This document shows, piece by piece, positions 9,002 through 16,791 of a stretch of DNA of 64,000 bases. The stretch is taken from assembly GCA_963847715.1 (NCBI GenBank), contig CAWKAZ010000006.1, forward strand, positions 271,368 to 335,367, written 5' to 3'. The notes under the pieces are model-generated. The model was not told the origin of the DNA, ran no database searches, and worked only from the letters and a program-made list of their open reading frames with translations. The stretch comes from Acidiflorens sp963847715 (GTDB lineage: Bacteria; Acidobacteriota; Terriglobia; Terriglobales; Acidobacteriaceae). A program made the position numbers and the translations under genes. Position 1 is the stretch's first letter. Every line of letters starts with the position of its first letter.

Positions 9002-9206
9002 GCCGTTGTGCTTCGGCAAAGTTCTCGGGTTCACTCAAAATGTCATGACGCTCCGCGTCAGCGATCTTGTCAAAAACCTGGTTCATCGTCTCTTGAATGC
9101 GGGTGTTCGGCCGGTGGAACTTCCGCGTCGCCTTCGAGGCGAGCTGGCAGAGCATATACCGGTTCCGCAAAGTATGAAGAGCATCAAATACGCGATCAGA
9201 ACGCAT
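8991..9206 (-). CDS. rpoZ: Probable RNA polymerase omega subunit
   Basis: A 71-residue protein that fits the short omega subunit, which stabilises the beta-prime subunit of RNA polymerase. The omega core consensus (Asn-Arg-aromatic, then Leu, then Ala-Ser/Ala-Lys/Arg near an Arg) is matched by NRYMLCQLASKATRK at about residues 15-29, followed by a typical charged helix. AAAGGAG lies about 11 nt before the ATG. It precedes rho in the same direction. The match is by short motif only; an unrelated small helical protein cannot be excluded. Confidence 0.7.
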   Translation of the reverse strand: MRSDRVFDALHTLRNRYMLCQLASKATRKFHRPNTRIQETMNQVFDKIADAERHDILSEPENFAEAQRRAA

Positions 9207-9510
9207 GTTAGGTCGTTCTCCTTTTACAAGAATAATTTAGGTAGCATCCCATGACTTCGCCCACTGGGTGATGGTCGTCTACGGCAATCCGGGCCGAGCT
9301 CAACGGGATTTTCCAGAATTACCCAAGTAGATGCCCCGCCCTACCCGAAAGTTGCTCAATTCTTTAAGGAGTTCCACAACGCAGGCGGAGGTTCGTGAGG
9401 ACCGGCAGAAACTGCTTAAATGTCCTTGAGAACGCCTAAGTATAACAAACCGAAAGGGCAGGTCAAGAAGAATTTGCAGCCCAATTGACCTTCCGAATAA
9501 CCTTCCAGGT
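9207..9510. other. Intergenic region upstream of the omega-like gene
   Basis: Apart from the AAAGGAG ribosome-binding site at about 9217-9223 on the minus strand, I see no gene or clear signal in this stretch. The composition is ordinary. The repeat array begins at 9511. Confidence 0.5.
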
Positions 9511-9685
9511 ACGCTTCGTATCAGGCCAGTTGCACTTGGTTTCAGGCCATCTTGCGCTTCGTTTCAGGCCAGGTAGGCTTGCATCAGGCCACGTACCCTT
9601 GTATCAGGCCACGTACGCTTGTATCAGGGCATCGCTTAGCGATACCACCACTTGCTTTGTATCAGGGTATCGCTTTAGCGATACC
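9511..9685. repeat. Degenerate 20-bp tandem repeat ending in two hairpins
   Basis: The core TATCAGGCC recurs with TCAGG starts at 9521, 9542, 9564, 9583, 9603 and 9623, a period of 19-22 bp, and again at 9662. The last two units run into hairpins: GG(C)ATCGC-TTA-GCGATACC (9628-9646, one mismatch) and the perfect GGTATCGC-TTTA-GCGATACC (9666-9685). It lies between rpsT and the omega-like gene. Confidence 0.85.
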
Positions 9686-9701
9686 GCCACTCTTCCCAAA
9701 A

Positions 9702-9724
9702 CCAGTTGCCCCTTTAGGGGCTGG
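9702..9724 (-). terminator. Probable terminator of rpsT
   Basis: Just after the rpsT stop, the minus strand can form CCAG-CCCC-TAAA-GGGG-CAA-CTGG, a bulged stem around GCCCC/GGGGC. It is followed by TTTTGGG. The short T-run makes this a moderate terminator. Confidence 0.55.
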
Positions 9725-9727
9725 AAC

Positions 9728-9991
9728 CTACTTCAGCGCGCTCAACCGCTTCGACAAGCGGGACTTGTAACGCGAGGCCGTATTTTCGTGTAGCACGCCC
9801 TTCTGGATCGCCTTGTCGAGCGCCGAAACCGTCTCCCGATACGTCTGGCCCGCGGCCGCCTTGTCGCCCTTTTCCAGGCTCTCGCGCAAGGTTCGCAGCG
9901 CGGTGCGCAGTTGCGACGTGTTGGCCCGGTTGCGGGCCGTTCGCTTCGTTGTCTGTCGGGCGCGCTTCAGCGCCGAAAAATGATTCGCCAT
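9728..9991 (-). CDS. rpsT: 30S ribosomal protein S20
   Basis: Primary 16S rRNA-binding protein of the small subunit. The 87-residue sequence is typical: MANHFSALKRARQT at the start, a very basic first helix (KRTARNRANTS), and the conserved alanine/lysine-rich C-terminal helix ending in RYKSRLSKRLSALK. It is transcribed alone, with a probable terminator downstream. Length and composition match the family. Confidence 0.97.
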   Translation of the reverse strand: MANHFSALKRARQTTKRTARNRANTSQLRTALRTLRESLEKGDKAAAGQTYRETVSALDKAIQKGVLHENTASRYKSRLSKRLSALK

Positions 9992-10191
9992 GTGGCTTGA
10001 TTACCTTTGTGTGTCCTAGTTTGCGCTAGGAGAGTATTCCGGTAGGAACCGAACTAGTATTCTACGGGAGCAAGTCGTACCGGGTCAAATGTTTACATTG
10101 CCATCGTATCCGCCTCAGTTTCTAACCGATGTCAAGTGTCTATGCTCGGAAGCGCGCTGGTTGTGCGGAATATCGCGCCGACCGCACTCAA

Positions 10192-10271
10192 GCCGCGAAG
10201 CGGCGTAAAAATGCAGCCCACGGCGCAAGCCGTGGATGCGATCGAAAATATTGCCCCAGCCCCATCGGGGC
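10192..10271. repeat. Three-hairpin palindromic element
   Basis: Three perfect short hairpins lie in a row: GCCGC-GAA-GCGGC (10192-10204), CCACGGC-GCAA-GCCGTGG (10218-10235) and GCCCC-ATC-GGGGC (10259-10271). The element ends 49 bp before the start of the AAA+ gene, so it may lie in that gene's 5' UTR. Confidence 0.75.
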
Positions 10272-10319
10272 GAAAGAAAAAACTACCGCGTTGGTCAAGA
10301 ACTGCTGAGGCCCAGATCA

Positions 10320-11954
10320 ATGAATCCACTCGACCGACTCAAAATTCTCATCAACTCCTCAACCCCCATCGTGGTCATGGAGACGATCGAAGAGGTCCGC
10401 GCCCTCACCCTGGTCCGCAGCGCTTGTTCCGATCTGAATATGGCCGTCTTCGAATGGACCATCGCCGACGGCTTGATCCGCTCCGGCAGCGGCACTCCCG
10501 CACCGCAGCCCTCCATGCAGACGCGCATGGGCACAATTCCCCAAAGCAATCCTTACGACGCCGCCGCTAGTCCAAGATCCGCCATGTACAACACCGCTGA
10601 CCCGGTGCAAGCTCTCGCCAATCTCGAAACCATGACCATCGAGGCGGTTTTCGTTCTAAAAGACTTCCATCGCCACATGGACAACCCTGTCGTCGTGCGC
10701 CGCCTGCGCGACGTAGGCCAGAAGTTTTCCGCTAACCGGCGCACGCTGATTCTCACCGCCCCCGCCATCGAGATGCCGCCCGAACTGGTCGGCCTGATCG
10801 AATTCCTAGATCTGCCGCTCCCCGACAAGGACCGTCTGCGCGACATCATCCGCGAAACTTACACCCGCATGTCCGGCACTCATACCCTCAAGCTCCAGCT
10901 CGACTCCAACGGAGTCGACGCCATGGCCACCAATCTACGGGGCCTGACCGAAGAAGCCGCCGAACGAGCCATCTCGCAAACCGTCGTAGCCCGCCTGGCC
11001 CTTTCGCCCGATTGCGTCACCGACGTGCTCGACGCCAAAAAAGCTTTGCTGCAGCGCTCTGAAATGCTGGAGTTCGTGCCCTCAACCGACAACATGTCGA
11101 GTGTAGGCGGCCTCGACAATCTGAAGCACTGGCTAGCCCAACGGCGAGGTGCCTGGGAAGACAGCGCGCGCCAGTTTGGCCTCGACCCGCCGAAGGGCGT
11201 GATCATCCTGGGCGTTCAAGGATGCGGCAAAAGTCTCTGCGCACGCGCCGTAGCCGGAGAATGGAAGTTGCCGCTAGTGAAATTCGACACCGCCGCCGTC
11301 TACGACAAGTTCATAGGCGAAACCGAAAAGCGCATCCAGAAAGTGTTCAAAGTAGCCGAAGGCCTGGCCCCCTGCGTCCTCTGGATCGACGAACTGGAAA
11401 AAGTCTTCGCCGGCAGCGGTCCCGATTCCGCCTCCGCCGATGCCGGAGTCTCCTCGCGCCTCCTGGCCTCGTTCCTCTCCTGGATGCAGGATCGCAAACC
11501 CGCCGTCTTCGTAGCCGCCACCTGTAACAACGTCACCGTCCTGCCACCGGAACTGATCCGCAAAGGCCGTTTCGACGAACTCTTCTTCGTAGACCTGCCC
11601 AGCCAAGCCGAACGCAAACAAATTTTCGGGATCCAACTAACCAAGCGAAAACGGAATCCCGCCGACTACGATCTAGACCGAGTGTCAGAAGCCGCCAAAG
11701 GCTTCTCCGGAGCAGAAATCGAATCTGCCGTCCAAACCGCCCTCTACGCCGCCTTCAGTAGAGATGGGGCTAGCCCCGTCTCCGCCGCGAGTAAAGATGA
11801 CCTAACCACCGAAGACCTTCTCACCGCGCTATCGTCAACAGTGCCGTTGTCGATCACGCGGGCGGAGGAGATTGCCGAACTGCGGGATTGGGCGAAGACC
11901 CGGGCGGTATGGGCAAGTGAAGGCGAAGGGGCAAGAGCGCAGCGCGGGAAGTAG
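10320..11954 (+). CDS. Ycf46-like AAA+ ATPase
   Basis: A 544-residue AAA+ protein resembling the Ycf46 group known from plastids and cyanobacteria. The N-terminal half (about 1-260) is the accessory domain beginning MNPLDRLKILI, with a P-rich loop near residues 70-95. The AAA+ core then shows Walker A GVQGCGKS, pore-loop-like YDKFIGETEKR, Walker B CVLWIDELEK, and the arginine-finger region LIRKGRFDELF. I use the ATG at 10320 because an in-frame upstream extension would translate the palindromic element. Function is poorly known; a remodelling role is inferred from the fold. It is not in an obvious operon. Confidence 0.85.
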   Translation: MNPLDRLKILINSSTPIVVMETIEEVRALTLVRSACSDLNMAVFEWTIADGLIRSGSGTPAPQPSMQTRMGTIPQSNPYDAAASPRSAMYNTADPVQALANLETMTIEAVFVLKDFHRHMDNPVVVRRLRDVGQKFSANRRTLILTAPAIEMPPELVGLIEFLDLPLPDKDRLRDIIRETYTRMSGTHTLKLQLDSNGVDAMATNLRGLTEEAAERAISQTVVARLALSPDCVTDVLDAKKALLQRSEMLEFVPSTDNMSSVGGLDNLKHWLAQRRGAWEDSARQFGLDPPKGVIILGVQGCGKSLCARAVAGEWKLPLVKFDTAAVYDKFIGETEKRIQKVFKVAEGLAPCVLWIDELEKVFAGSGPDSASADAGVSSRLLASFLSWMQDRKPAVFVAATCNNVTVLPPELIRKGRFDELFFVDLPSQAERKQIFGIQLTKRKRNPADYDLDRVSEAAKGFSGAEIESAVQTALYAAFSRDGASPVSAASKDDLTTEDLLTALSSTVPLSITRAEEIAELRDWAKTRAVWASEGEGARAQRGK

Positions 11955-12002
11955 ACTGGTTTGAAGGTTTGCGTGACGCCTGCGGAACCACGATCCCCAA
12001 TT

Positions 12003-12224
12003 ATGGCGGAAGTACTAAAGAGGCTGCTGGCCAAGAGCGCGCGTGTAGCAATCCGTGAAGTTCTCTGGTTGCTGGGGTGTATAGCCGCCGCTACGTTGTT
12101 CTGTTTCATCGCGCCAGAGTACGGTTACGATCCTGTCCCATTCTCTGCAGGATGCTTTTACCTTCTGATTGGAGTTCCTAGGTTCTTTATCTTCTGGCTG
12201 CGTCGACGAAATTTGATCCGCTAA
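12003..12224 (+). CDS. Small two-helix membrane protein
   Basis: A 73-residue protein of unknown function with two predicted membrane segments (LLGCIAAATLFCFIA and AGCFYLLIGVPRFFIFWL) and basic ends. It begins 49 bp after the AAA+ gene in the same direction and may be cotranscribed. The ATG at 12003 is used; a longer frame from 11961 adds 14 residues without hydrophobic character. No family is recognised. The membrane call is reasonable, but the gene itself is supported only by its composition. Confidence 0.5.
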   Translation: MAEVLKRLLAKSARVAIREVLWLLGCIAAATLFCFIAPEYGYDPVPFSAGCFYLLIGVPRFFIFWLRRRNLIR

Positions 12225-12280
12225 GCAGCTTCCTCCTAATTGACTCCGCAACAGCAGTGCACACGCTTGGTGTTTCGGGC

Positions 12281-12655
12281 CTACGCTCGACTGAACATCT
12301 CCACCAATGTCTCCGACACATCCCGCGCCGTCTTCGCCGACACCGTTCCCAGCATCTTCACCAACCGCTGCCGGTCCACCGCGCGGAGTTGATCCAGCGC
12401 CACCTGACCTCGCTTCCCCTGAAAGCGCACTCCTACGCGCGTGGGATAAGGGCGTGCAACCGTTGTCATCGGAGCAATAATGACGGTTCGAAGATGCTGG
12501 TTCATTTCATCGGGAGAGATGACCAAACAAGGCCGCGTTTTCTGAATCTCCACGCCCTGAGCCGGATCCAGTGTCACCAGCCAGACCTGATCTAATTTTG
12601 GCGGTCGTTGTGGCGGGTTATGTTGCGAACTATGCGGCTGGCTCACCATTTCCAT
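12281..12655 (-). CDS. mazF: MazF/PemK-type endoribonuclease toxin
   Basis: A 124-residue type II toxin that cleaves RNA. The core fits MazF: GxVWLVxLDP at the first strand (LDQVWLVTLDP), KTRPCLVISPDEMN, TVIIAPMTT, a conserved basic loop, and LDQLRAVDRQRL. The N-terminal 20 residues are a low-complexity Gln/Pro tail. It overlaps the antitoxin gene by 13 bp (12643-12655), which implies translational coupling. Regulation is probably by the antitoxin binding the palindrome upstream of mazE. Confidence 0.93.
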   Translation of the reverse strand: MEMVSQPHSSQHNPPQRPPKLDQVWLVTLDPAQGVEIQKTRPCLVISPDEMNQHLRTVIIAPMTTVARPYPTRVGVRFQGKRGQVALDQLRAVDRQRLVKMLGTVSAKTARDVSETLVEMFSRA

Positions 12656-12894
12656 TTCTCACGATCGAAATCATTCGAGTCCGCGCCCTCCAGCATAAGT
12701 TCGTCTGTCGCCGTGGAGCCCGATGCGCGGAAGGCTGCGCTCCAGCCCTGGCGTGGCCGCCGTTCCGGGGACACGACCAAACAATCGCGCTCGACCCGCA
12801 CTTCGACGGTCTCACCGAATCCGCATTGCTCGATGATTGGCTTCGGAATGCGAATGCCGCGCGAATTGCCGATTCGAACCAGTTCCGTCCTCAT
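12643..12894 (-). CDS. mazE: MazE-like AbrB-fold antitoxin
   Basis: An 83-residue antitoxin with an N-terminal swapped-hairpin (AbrB/MazE) DNA-binding domain. MRTELVRIGNSRGIRIPK is the classic opening, followed by EVRVERDCLVVSPERRPR. The C-terminal half is acidic and Trp-ended (REKWKW), the part expected to wrap the toxin. The start at 12894 is favoured by GGAG 9 nt upstream and by the family's usual first residues; a longer in-frame start at 12948 would read through the operator. It is the first gene of the pair. Confidence 0.92.
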   Translation of the reverse strand: MRTELVRIGNSRGIRIPKPIIEQCGFGETVEVRVERDCLVVSPERRPRQGWSAAFRASGSTATDELMLEGADSNDFDREKWKW

Positions 12895-12906
12895 ATTCAA
12901 AAGCTC

Positions 12907-12926
12907 CAATGTAATTACATTGTAAT
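12907..12926. promoter_or_regulatory. Palindromic operator of mazEF
   Basis: CAATGTAATTACATTG (12907-12922) is a perfect 16-bp palindrome 13 bp upstream of the mazE start. It overlaps a second inverted repeat, ATTACA-T-TGTAAT (12914-12926). The position and overlapping symmetry fit autorepression by the MazE-MazF complex. Confidence 0.8.
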
Positions 12927-13157
12927 CACCCGTAGGTGAAATTGGCAAGCAACCCGGCGGGACAGCTCGTCAAAAGTCGGCCCTCTTTCCTGCGAACGGT
13001 CCCGGCCCATCCTGCCGCACAAGGCCATGCCGAATAGGCCCTGCCTATCTGAGTAAATCTGTGTCATTCGGCCCGCCCCTCAACTGGCCACTCGGACACC
13101 TCCTCGTTACACCGCCGCGATCTACTTTTTTAGCGACTCTACTTTCACACTGGGGAC

Positions 13158-14795
13158 ATGAGACTCCCCCAGTCCATCGCTCATAATCCTTCCCTCCATC
13201 CAGTTCACTTACTAAGCCAGAAATCAGCAATCCTACTGCGTAGATTCGTGCTGCTTAGATTCTCGCTGCTCACAGTCGTCCTGCTAGGAATGTCCTCTAT
13301 CCCAGCCAGCGCGCAAAATTCGCAGCTCGTATGCACGCCCTCGAGACTCAAGTTTGGCGAGGTAGTAATTGGGCAGACCCAGACCTTGCAAGTTACGCTG
13401 ACGAACGGCGGATCGACCAGCGTGACCGTCTCGGGAATCAGCATCAGCAATTCCGTTTTGACTACTTCCTACATAAGCCTGCCGCTGGTCTTACCGGCCG
13501 GCCAGAGTGTCGCCCTGAATGTCAACTTCTCTCCCACCGCCGAAGGCTGGACCTACGGAAAGATCACATTCTCCAGCAGCGCCTCCTACCTCAAGCTCGA
13601 AGCAGAGGGCAGCGGCGAGAACGGTCCATCCATCATCGCCAATCCTTCCACAGTGGCATTTGGACAAGCGGCCATCGGAACCATGTACACGACTCCAGTC
13701 GTACTCACAAATATTCGCTCGTATCGAGTCACCATCAAAGCATCGCAAGTCACAGGCAGCGGATTCTCATTCTCAATGAACGGCGCAACTTTCCCCCTCA
13801 CTCTGAGCCCTGGACAAAGTGTTACCGTGAACGCCAACTTCGACCCGCAATCCGCCGGGACCATGGGCGGCTCACTATTATTTAACGGCCCCCAGTTGGT
13901 CATTCCTCTCAGCGGAACCGGCACTTCTCCCGGCCAGCTCGTCGCCAACCCCTCCAGCCTGACATTCGGCAGCGTCCAGGTCGGAGGTAACCTGACTCTA
14001 ACCGACTCGTTCACCAACACCGGCGCGTCGAGTGTGACCATCTCGCAGGTGACAGTGGCGGGAGCAGGTTTCTCGGTTAGCGGTCTGAGCCTTCCACTGA
14101 CGTTGAACCCGGGCGCCAGCGTCACTTTCAGCGGATTGTTTACTCCGCAAGCGGCAGGCAATGTCAGCGGCTCGATCAGCGTGGCGTCCAATGCCGGATC
14201 GAATCCGACCGTCACGCTCAGCGGTACGGGCACATCGCAAGGGCAAATCACCCTCACCCCAACATCAGCGAACTTCGGCAACACGACGGTCGGCACCAGC
14301 GCGAGCCAGACTGGCGTCCTGACCGCGAGCGGCAGCAGCGTATCCGTTTCGTCCGCCAGCCTCAGCGGCGCCGAATTCTCGCTCAGCGGACTTTCCCTTC
14401 CCGTCACCATCCCCGCCGGACAAAGCGTGCCCTTCACTCTCACCTTCGCTCCGCAAGCTACCGGGAGCGCCAGCGCCGTTCTGTCGGTCACTAGCAATGC
14501 CGCCAATAGTCCCACCGGAAATCTAAGCGGCATGGGCACGGCGCCAGCACAGCACAGCGTCTCTCTCACGTGGGCCGACAGTGGCTCGGGAATCATGGGC
14601 TACAACGTCTACCGCGGCGGCACCTCGGGAGGCCCCTACGTGGGGATTAACTCTGGATTGGATCCAACTACGGCCTATACCGACAACTCAGTCTCGGCCG
14701 GCCAGACCTACTATTACGTCGCCACTTCCGTCGACGGCAACGGAAAAGAGAGCCCCTTCTCCAATGAAACCCAGGCGGTGGTTCCAACCCCGTAG
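13158..14795 (+). CDS. Secreted ASH-domain repeat protein with a C-terminal Fn3 domain
   Basis: A 545-residue exported protein. A basic stretch and hydrophobic segment (about 30-52, ending PASAQ) form the signal peptide. Four choice-of-anchor/ASH (HYDIN-type) beta-sandwich repeats follow. Each opens with a 'P(S/T)xxxFGxxxxG' strand and ends with 'LSGTGT', at roughly 58-150, 155-255, 258-355 and 358-455. A fibronectin type III-like domain (about 465-545, GYNVYRGGTSGGPY) closes the protein. Such proteins are surface or matrix modules; no catalytic site is seen. A family-typical anchor is absent. The start is uncertain because no strong ribosome-binding site precedes 13158. Confidence 0.85.
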   Translation: MRLPQSIAHNPSLHPVHLLSQKSAILLRRFVLLRFSLLTVVLLGMSSIPASAQNSQLVCTPSRLKFGEVVIGQTQTLQVTLTNGGSTSVTVSGISISNSVLTTSYISLPLVLPAGQSVALNVNFSPTAEGWTYGKITFSSSASYLKLEAEGSGENGPSIIANPSTVAFGQAAIGTMYTTPVVLTNIRSYRVTIKASQVTGSGFSFSMNGATFPLTLSPGQSVTVNANFDPQSAGTMGGSLLFNGPQLVIPLSGTGTSPGQLVANPSSLTFGSVQVGGNLTLTDSFTNTGASSVTISQVTVAGAGFSVSGLSLPLTLNPGASVTFSGLFTPQAAGNVSGSISVASNAGSNPTVTLSGTGTSQGQITLTPTSANFGNTTVGTSASQTGVLTASGSSVSVSSASLSGAEFSLSGLSLPVTIPAGQSVPFTLTFAPQATGSASAVLSVTSNAANSPTGNLSGMGTAPAQHSVSLTWADSGSGIMGYNVYRGGTSGGPYVGINSGLDPTTAYTDNSVSAGQTYYYVATSVDGNGKESPFSNETQAVVPTP

Positions 14796-14837
14796 CTTCC
14801 AAAAGTACGCCGGCCGCCGGGCCCAGCAATCCTGGCA

Positions 14838-14940
14838 CAACCGTGCCGACGGAACGAGCTGGCACAACCGTGTTGGCGCACCCGTGTCGACGCAACCGTG
14901 TTGGCGCACCCGTGTCGACGCAACCGTGTCGGCACAAACG
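14838..14940 (+). repeat. 14-bp tandem repeat array
   Basis: About seven units of 14 bp lie head to tail, alternating AACCGTGTTGGCGC and ACCCGTGTCGACGC. This gives an exact 28-bp double unit at 14866-14893 and 14894-14921. The units degrade toward both ends. The array lies in the 336-bp gap between the ASH-domain and TPR genes and encodes no evident protein. Confidence 0.85.
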
Positions 14941-14943
14941 TGA

Positions 14944-14969
14944 AAGAGCGGCCCTTCAGGGCCGCTCTT
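14944..14969. terminator. Perfect 12-bp hairpin, possible bidirectional terminator
   Basis: AAGAGCGGCCCT and AGGGCCGCTCTT are exact inverses separated by TC. The core is shared with the palindrome at 7007-7024. It follows the ASH-domain gene and the tandem array. It has no T-tract, so it could equally be a dispersed palindromic element. The rest of the gap to 15131 shows only a GGAGGGA ribosome-binding site at about 15122. Confidence 0.5.
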
Positions 14970-15131
14970 CCACAGCGACGCACGTATGCACGGCGATGCA
15001 CGCATTTGTGTGTTTTTTCGCAACCTCCTAGGATGACCTGCCAATTACTTCGGTGACCTATCGGCGGCACCGCGGGCAGACTATTTTGGCCACAGGGCAA
15101 TTCTCGCGCATTTATACCGCTGGAGGGACTC

Positions 15132-16631
15132 GTGAAACGTTGTGTTCTAAAAGGGCTTTTGCTGCTGTTGGCGGCTGGTCCGTTACGAGCTGAACAGGCT
15201 CCGGCGACGACCCCTTCTGATACCACTTTTCTCTGGCTGGCGTCGGGACTCTCTAGCGCGCGGATTCAACGGCTGGCACAGAATGCAGATGCGGATCGAA
15301 ATCCCTCCTGCCACGCGACCCTGCAATGCACTCGTGCACTGCAAAAAGCCGGAGCCGATTCCGGATTGATTCAATCCGTTGCCCATCAAAGTGCCAGCCA
15401 CAAATCGGTCGCCGTCAACGGTTGCAGCTGCTCCAGCCCAGCCGCTCAAATCGCTGCTCTGGTGCATGACAAGAACTTTACTGCCGCCGAAGAGACTCTA
15501 CGCAGACAACTGCAGAGCGTTTCGGATGATGATGTGTCCACCCGCGCGCTGCTGCATTTTGTTCTCGGGACCGTTCTGCGTCATCAAGACCGTTTCGATG
15601 AGGCTCTCGACGAATTCACGGAGTCCTCGCAGTTGCAGCCGAGTTTTCCCGAAACCCACAGCCAGCTCGCTTATCTCTTTTATCGGACCGACGATCCTGA
15701 CAACGCCCTGGCTGAAGCTCGGACCGCCCTCAGCATCGATCCCGCAAATGCGGAAGGCTATCGCTATCTGGGACTGGCGCTTTATGCCGACGGCCACTAC
15801 GAGGCTGCCTTGCACGCATTCGAGGAAGCGCTATCGCGCGAGCCTGCCGGATCACTGGCGAACGCTGACGTCTACTTCGACGTGGGGATCACCTACCGCG
15901 ATCAAGGTGACCCGCGGCGCGCTGCCATCGCCTATCGCCACGCGCTCAGTCTGCGCCCCGATTTCTGGGAGGCGCACAGTAACCTGGGCGTTGTGCTGCA
16001 CGACGAGGGGAAACTGGATGAGGCAATCGCCGAGTATCGCGCGGCTAAGCGCTTGAATCCCGAAGAAGCCAGCGTCCGCAACAATCTTGGGAATACGCTT
16101 TGCGACAAGGAAGACTTCGACAGCGCCATCGCGGAATTCAAAAATCTCTATCGCCAGAATGCGGAGTGGGAAGGCGGTCACAATTGCCTGGCCCGCGCCT
16201 ACATGTCGAAGCGCGACTATCCTTCGGCCATCCGCGAGCTGCAGGCTGCCATTCGAGTCAATCCGGCGGGAGCGGCGGAACATCGTGTATTGGGTCAGGC
16301 CCTGCTACTCGAGGGAAAAGACCAGGAAGCGGTCGATGTGCTGCGCCAAGCGGTCACGCTCAACCCGGAATCCGGACTTGGACATCATTATCTCGGCACT
16401 GCTCTGGTCAATACGCAGCAACTGGCTGAGGCGGAAAAGGAATTCCGCGAGGCGCTACGTCTGGAACCGAGCGCGCAGAACCACTACTCTCTTGCGGCGT
16501 GCCTGATGGCTCTCAACCAGTACGAGCAGGCGCTCGGAGAGCTGGAAATCGCATCCCGCATGGATCCCAGCGAGAATCTTTACCGGGCACGCATGCAGGA
16601 AGTCGTGCGGCTGATTACCGCCTCGAAGTAA
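15132..16631 (+). CDS. Secreted TPR-repeat protein
   Basis: A 499-residue protein with a signal peptide (LLLLAAGPLRAEQA). A linker with several cysteines (residues 57-100) follows, then about nine to ten consecutive tetratricopeptide repeats (from about 150 to 490), recognisable by the W/LG/Y-A-P spacing, as in YRYLGLALYADGHYEAALHAFE. TPR arrays bind protein partners; export suggests a periplasmic scaffold. The GTG at 15132 is chosen because GGAGGG lies just upstream and the signal peptide begins at once. No enzymatic motif is present. Confidence 0.85.
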   Translation: MKRCVLKGLLLLLAAGPLRAEQAPATTPSDTTFLWLASGLSSARIQRLAQNADADRNPSCHATLQCTRALQKAGADSGLIQSVAHQSASHKSVAVNGCSCSSPAAQIAALVHDKNFTAAEETLRRQLQSVSDDDVSTRALLHFVLGTVLRHQDRFDEALDEFTESSQLQPSFPETHSQLAYLFYRTDDPDNALAEARTALSIDPANAEGYRYLGLALYADGHYEAALHAFEEALSREPAGSLANADVYFDVGITYRDQGDPRRAAIAYRHALSLRPDFWEAHSNLGVVLHDEGKLDEAIAEYRAAKRLNPEEASVRNNLGNTLCDKEDFDSAIAEFKNLYRQNAEWEGGHNCLARAYMSKRDYPSAIRELQAAIRVNPAGAAEHRVLGQALLLEGKDQEAVDVLRQAVTLNPESGLGHHYLGTALVNTQQLAEAEKEFREALRLEPSAQNHYSLAACLMALNQYEQALGELEIASRMDPSENLYRARMQEVVRLITASK

Positions 16632-16791
16632 AACCCGCGTCCATCAGGCGTTGTGGCCGGCCCGATCCCGGGAACTCGGTTGTTCATTACCTTCGCCATG
16701 CACTCACGTGTGTCGCCTCCAGCCATCAATAAACTTAAAATATCTCAGGAAAGGGCGGCGTTCGTGGCGCTGCCGGGGGCGATGATTCGAT

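Noticed and set aside
8142..9254. A 370-residue plus-strand open frame opposite rho
   Set aside because: It is antisense to rho and the omega-like gene, has an Arg/His-rich composition and no recognisable domain. Such frames are common opposite high-GC genes.
9511..9685. CRISPR array
   Set aside because: Units are about 20 bp with no distinct spacers of 30 bp or more, the units vary and no cas gene is near.
12841..12900. tRNA-like TTCGAACC motif
   Set aside because: It lies inside the mazE coding sequence and no acceptor or anticodon stem can be formed.
13586..14596. A 336-residue minus-strand frame opposite the ASH-domain gene
   Set aside because: The plus strand has four matching beta-sandwich repeats; the antisense frame merely reflects their repeated composition.
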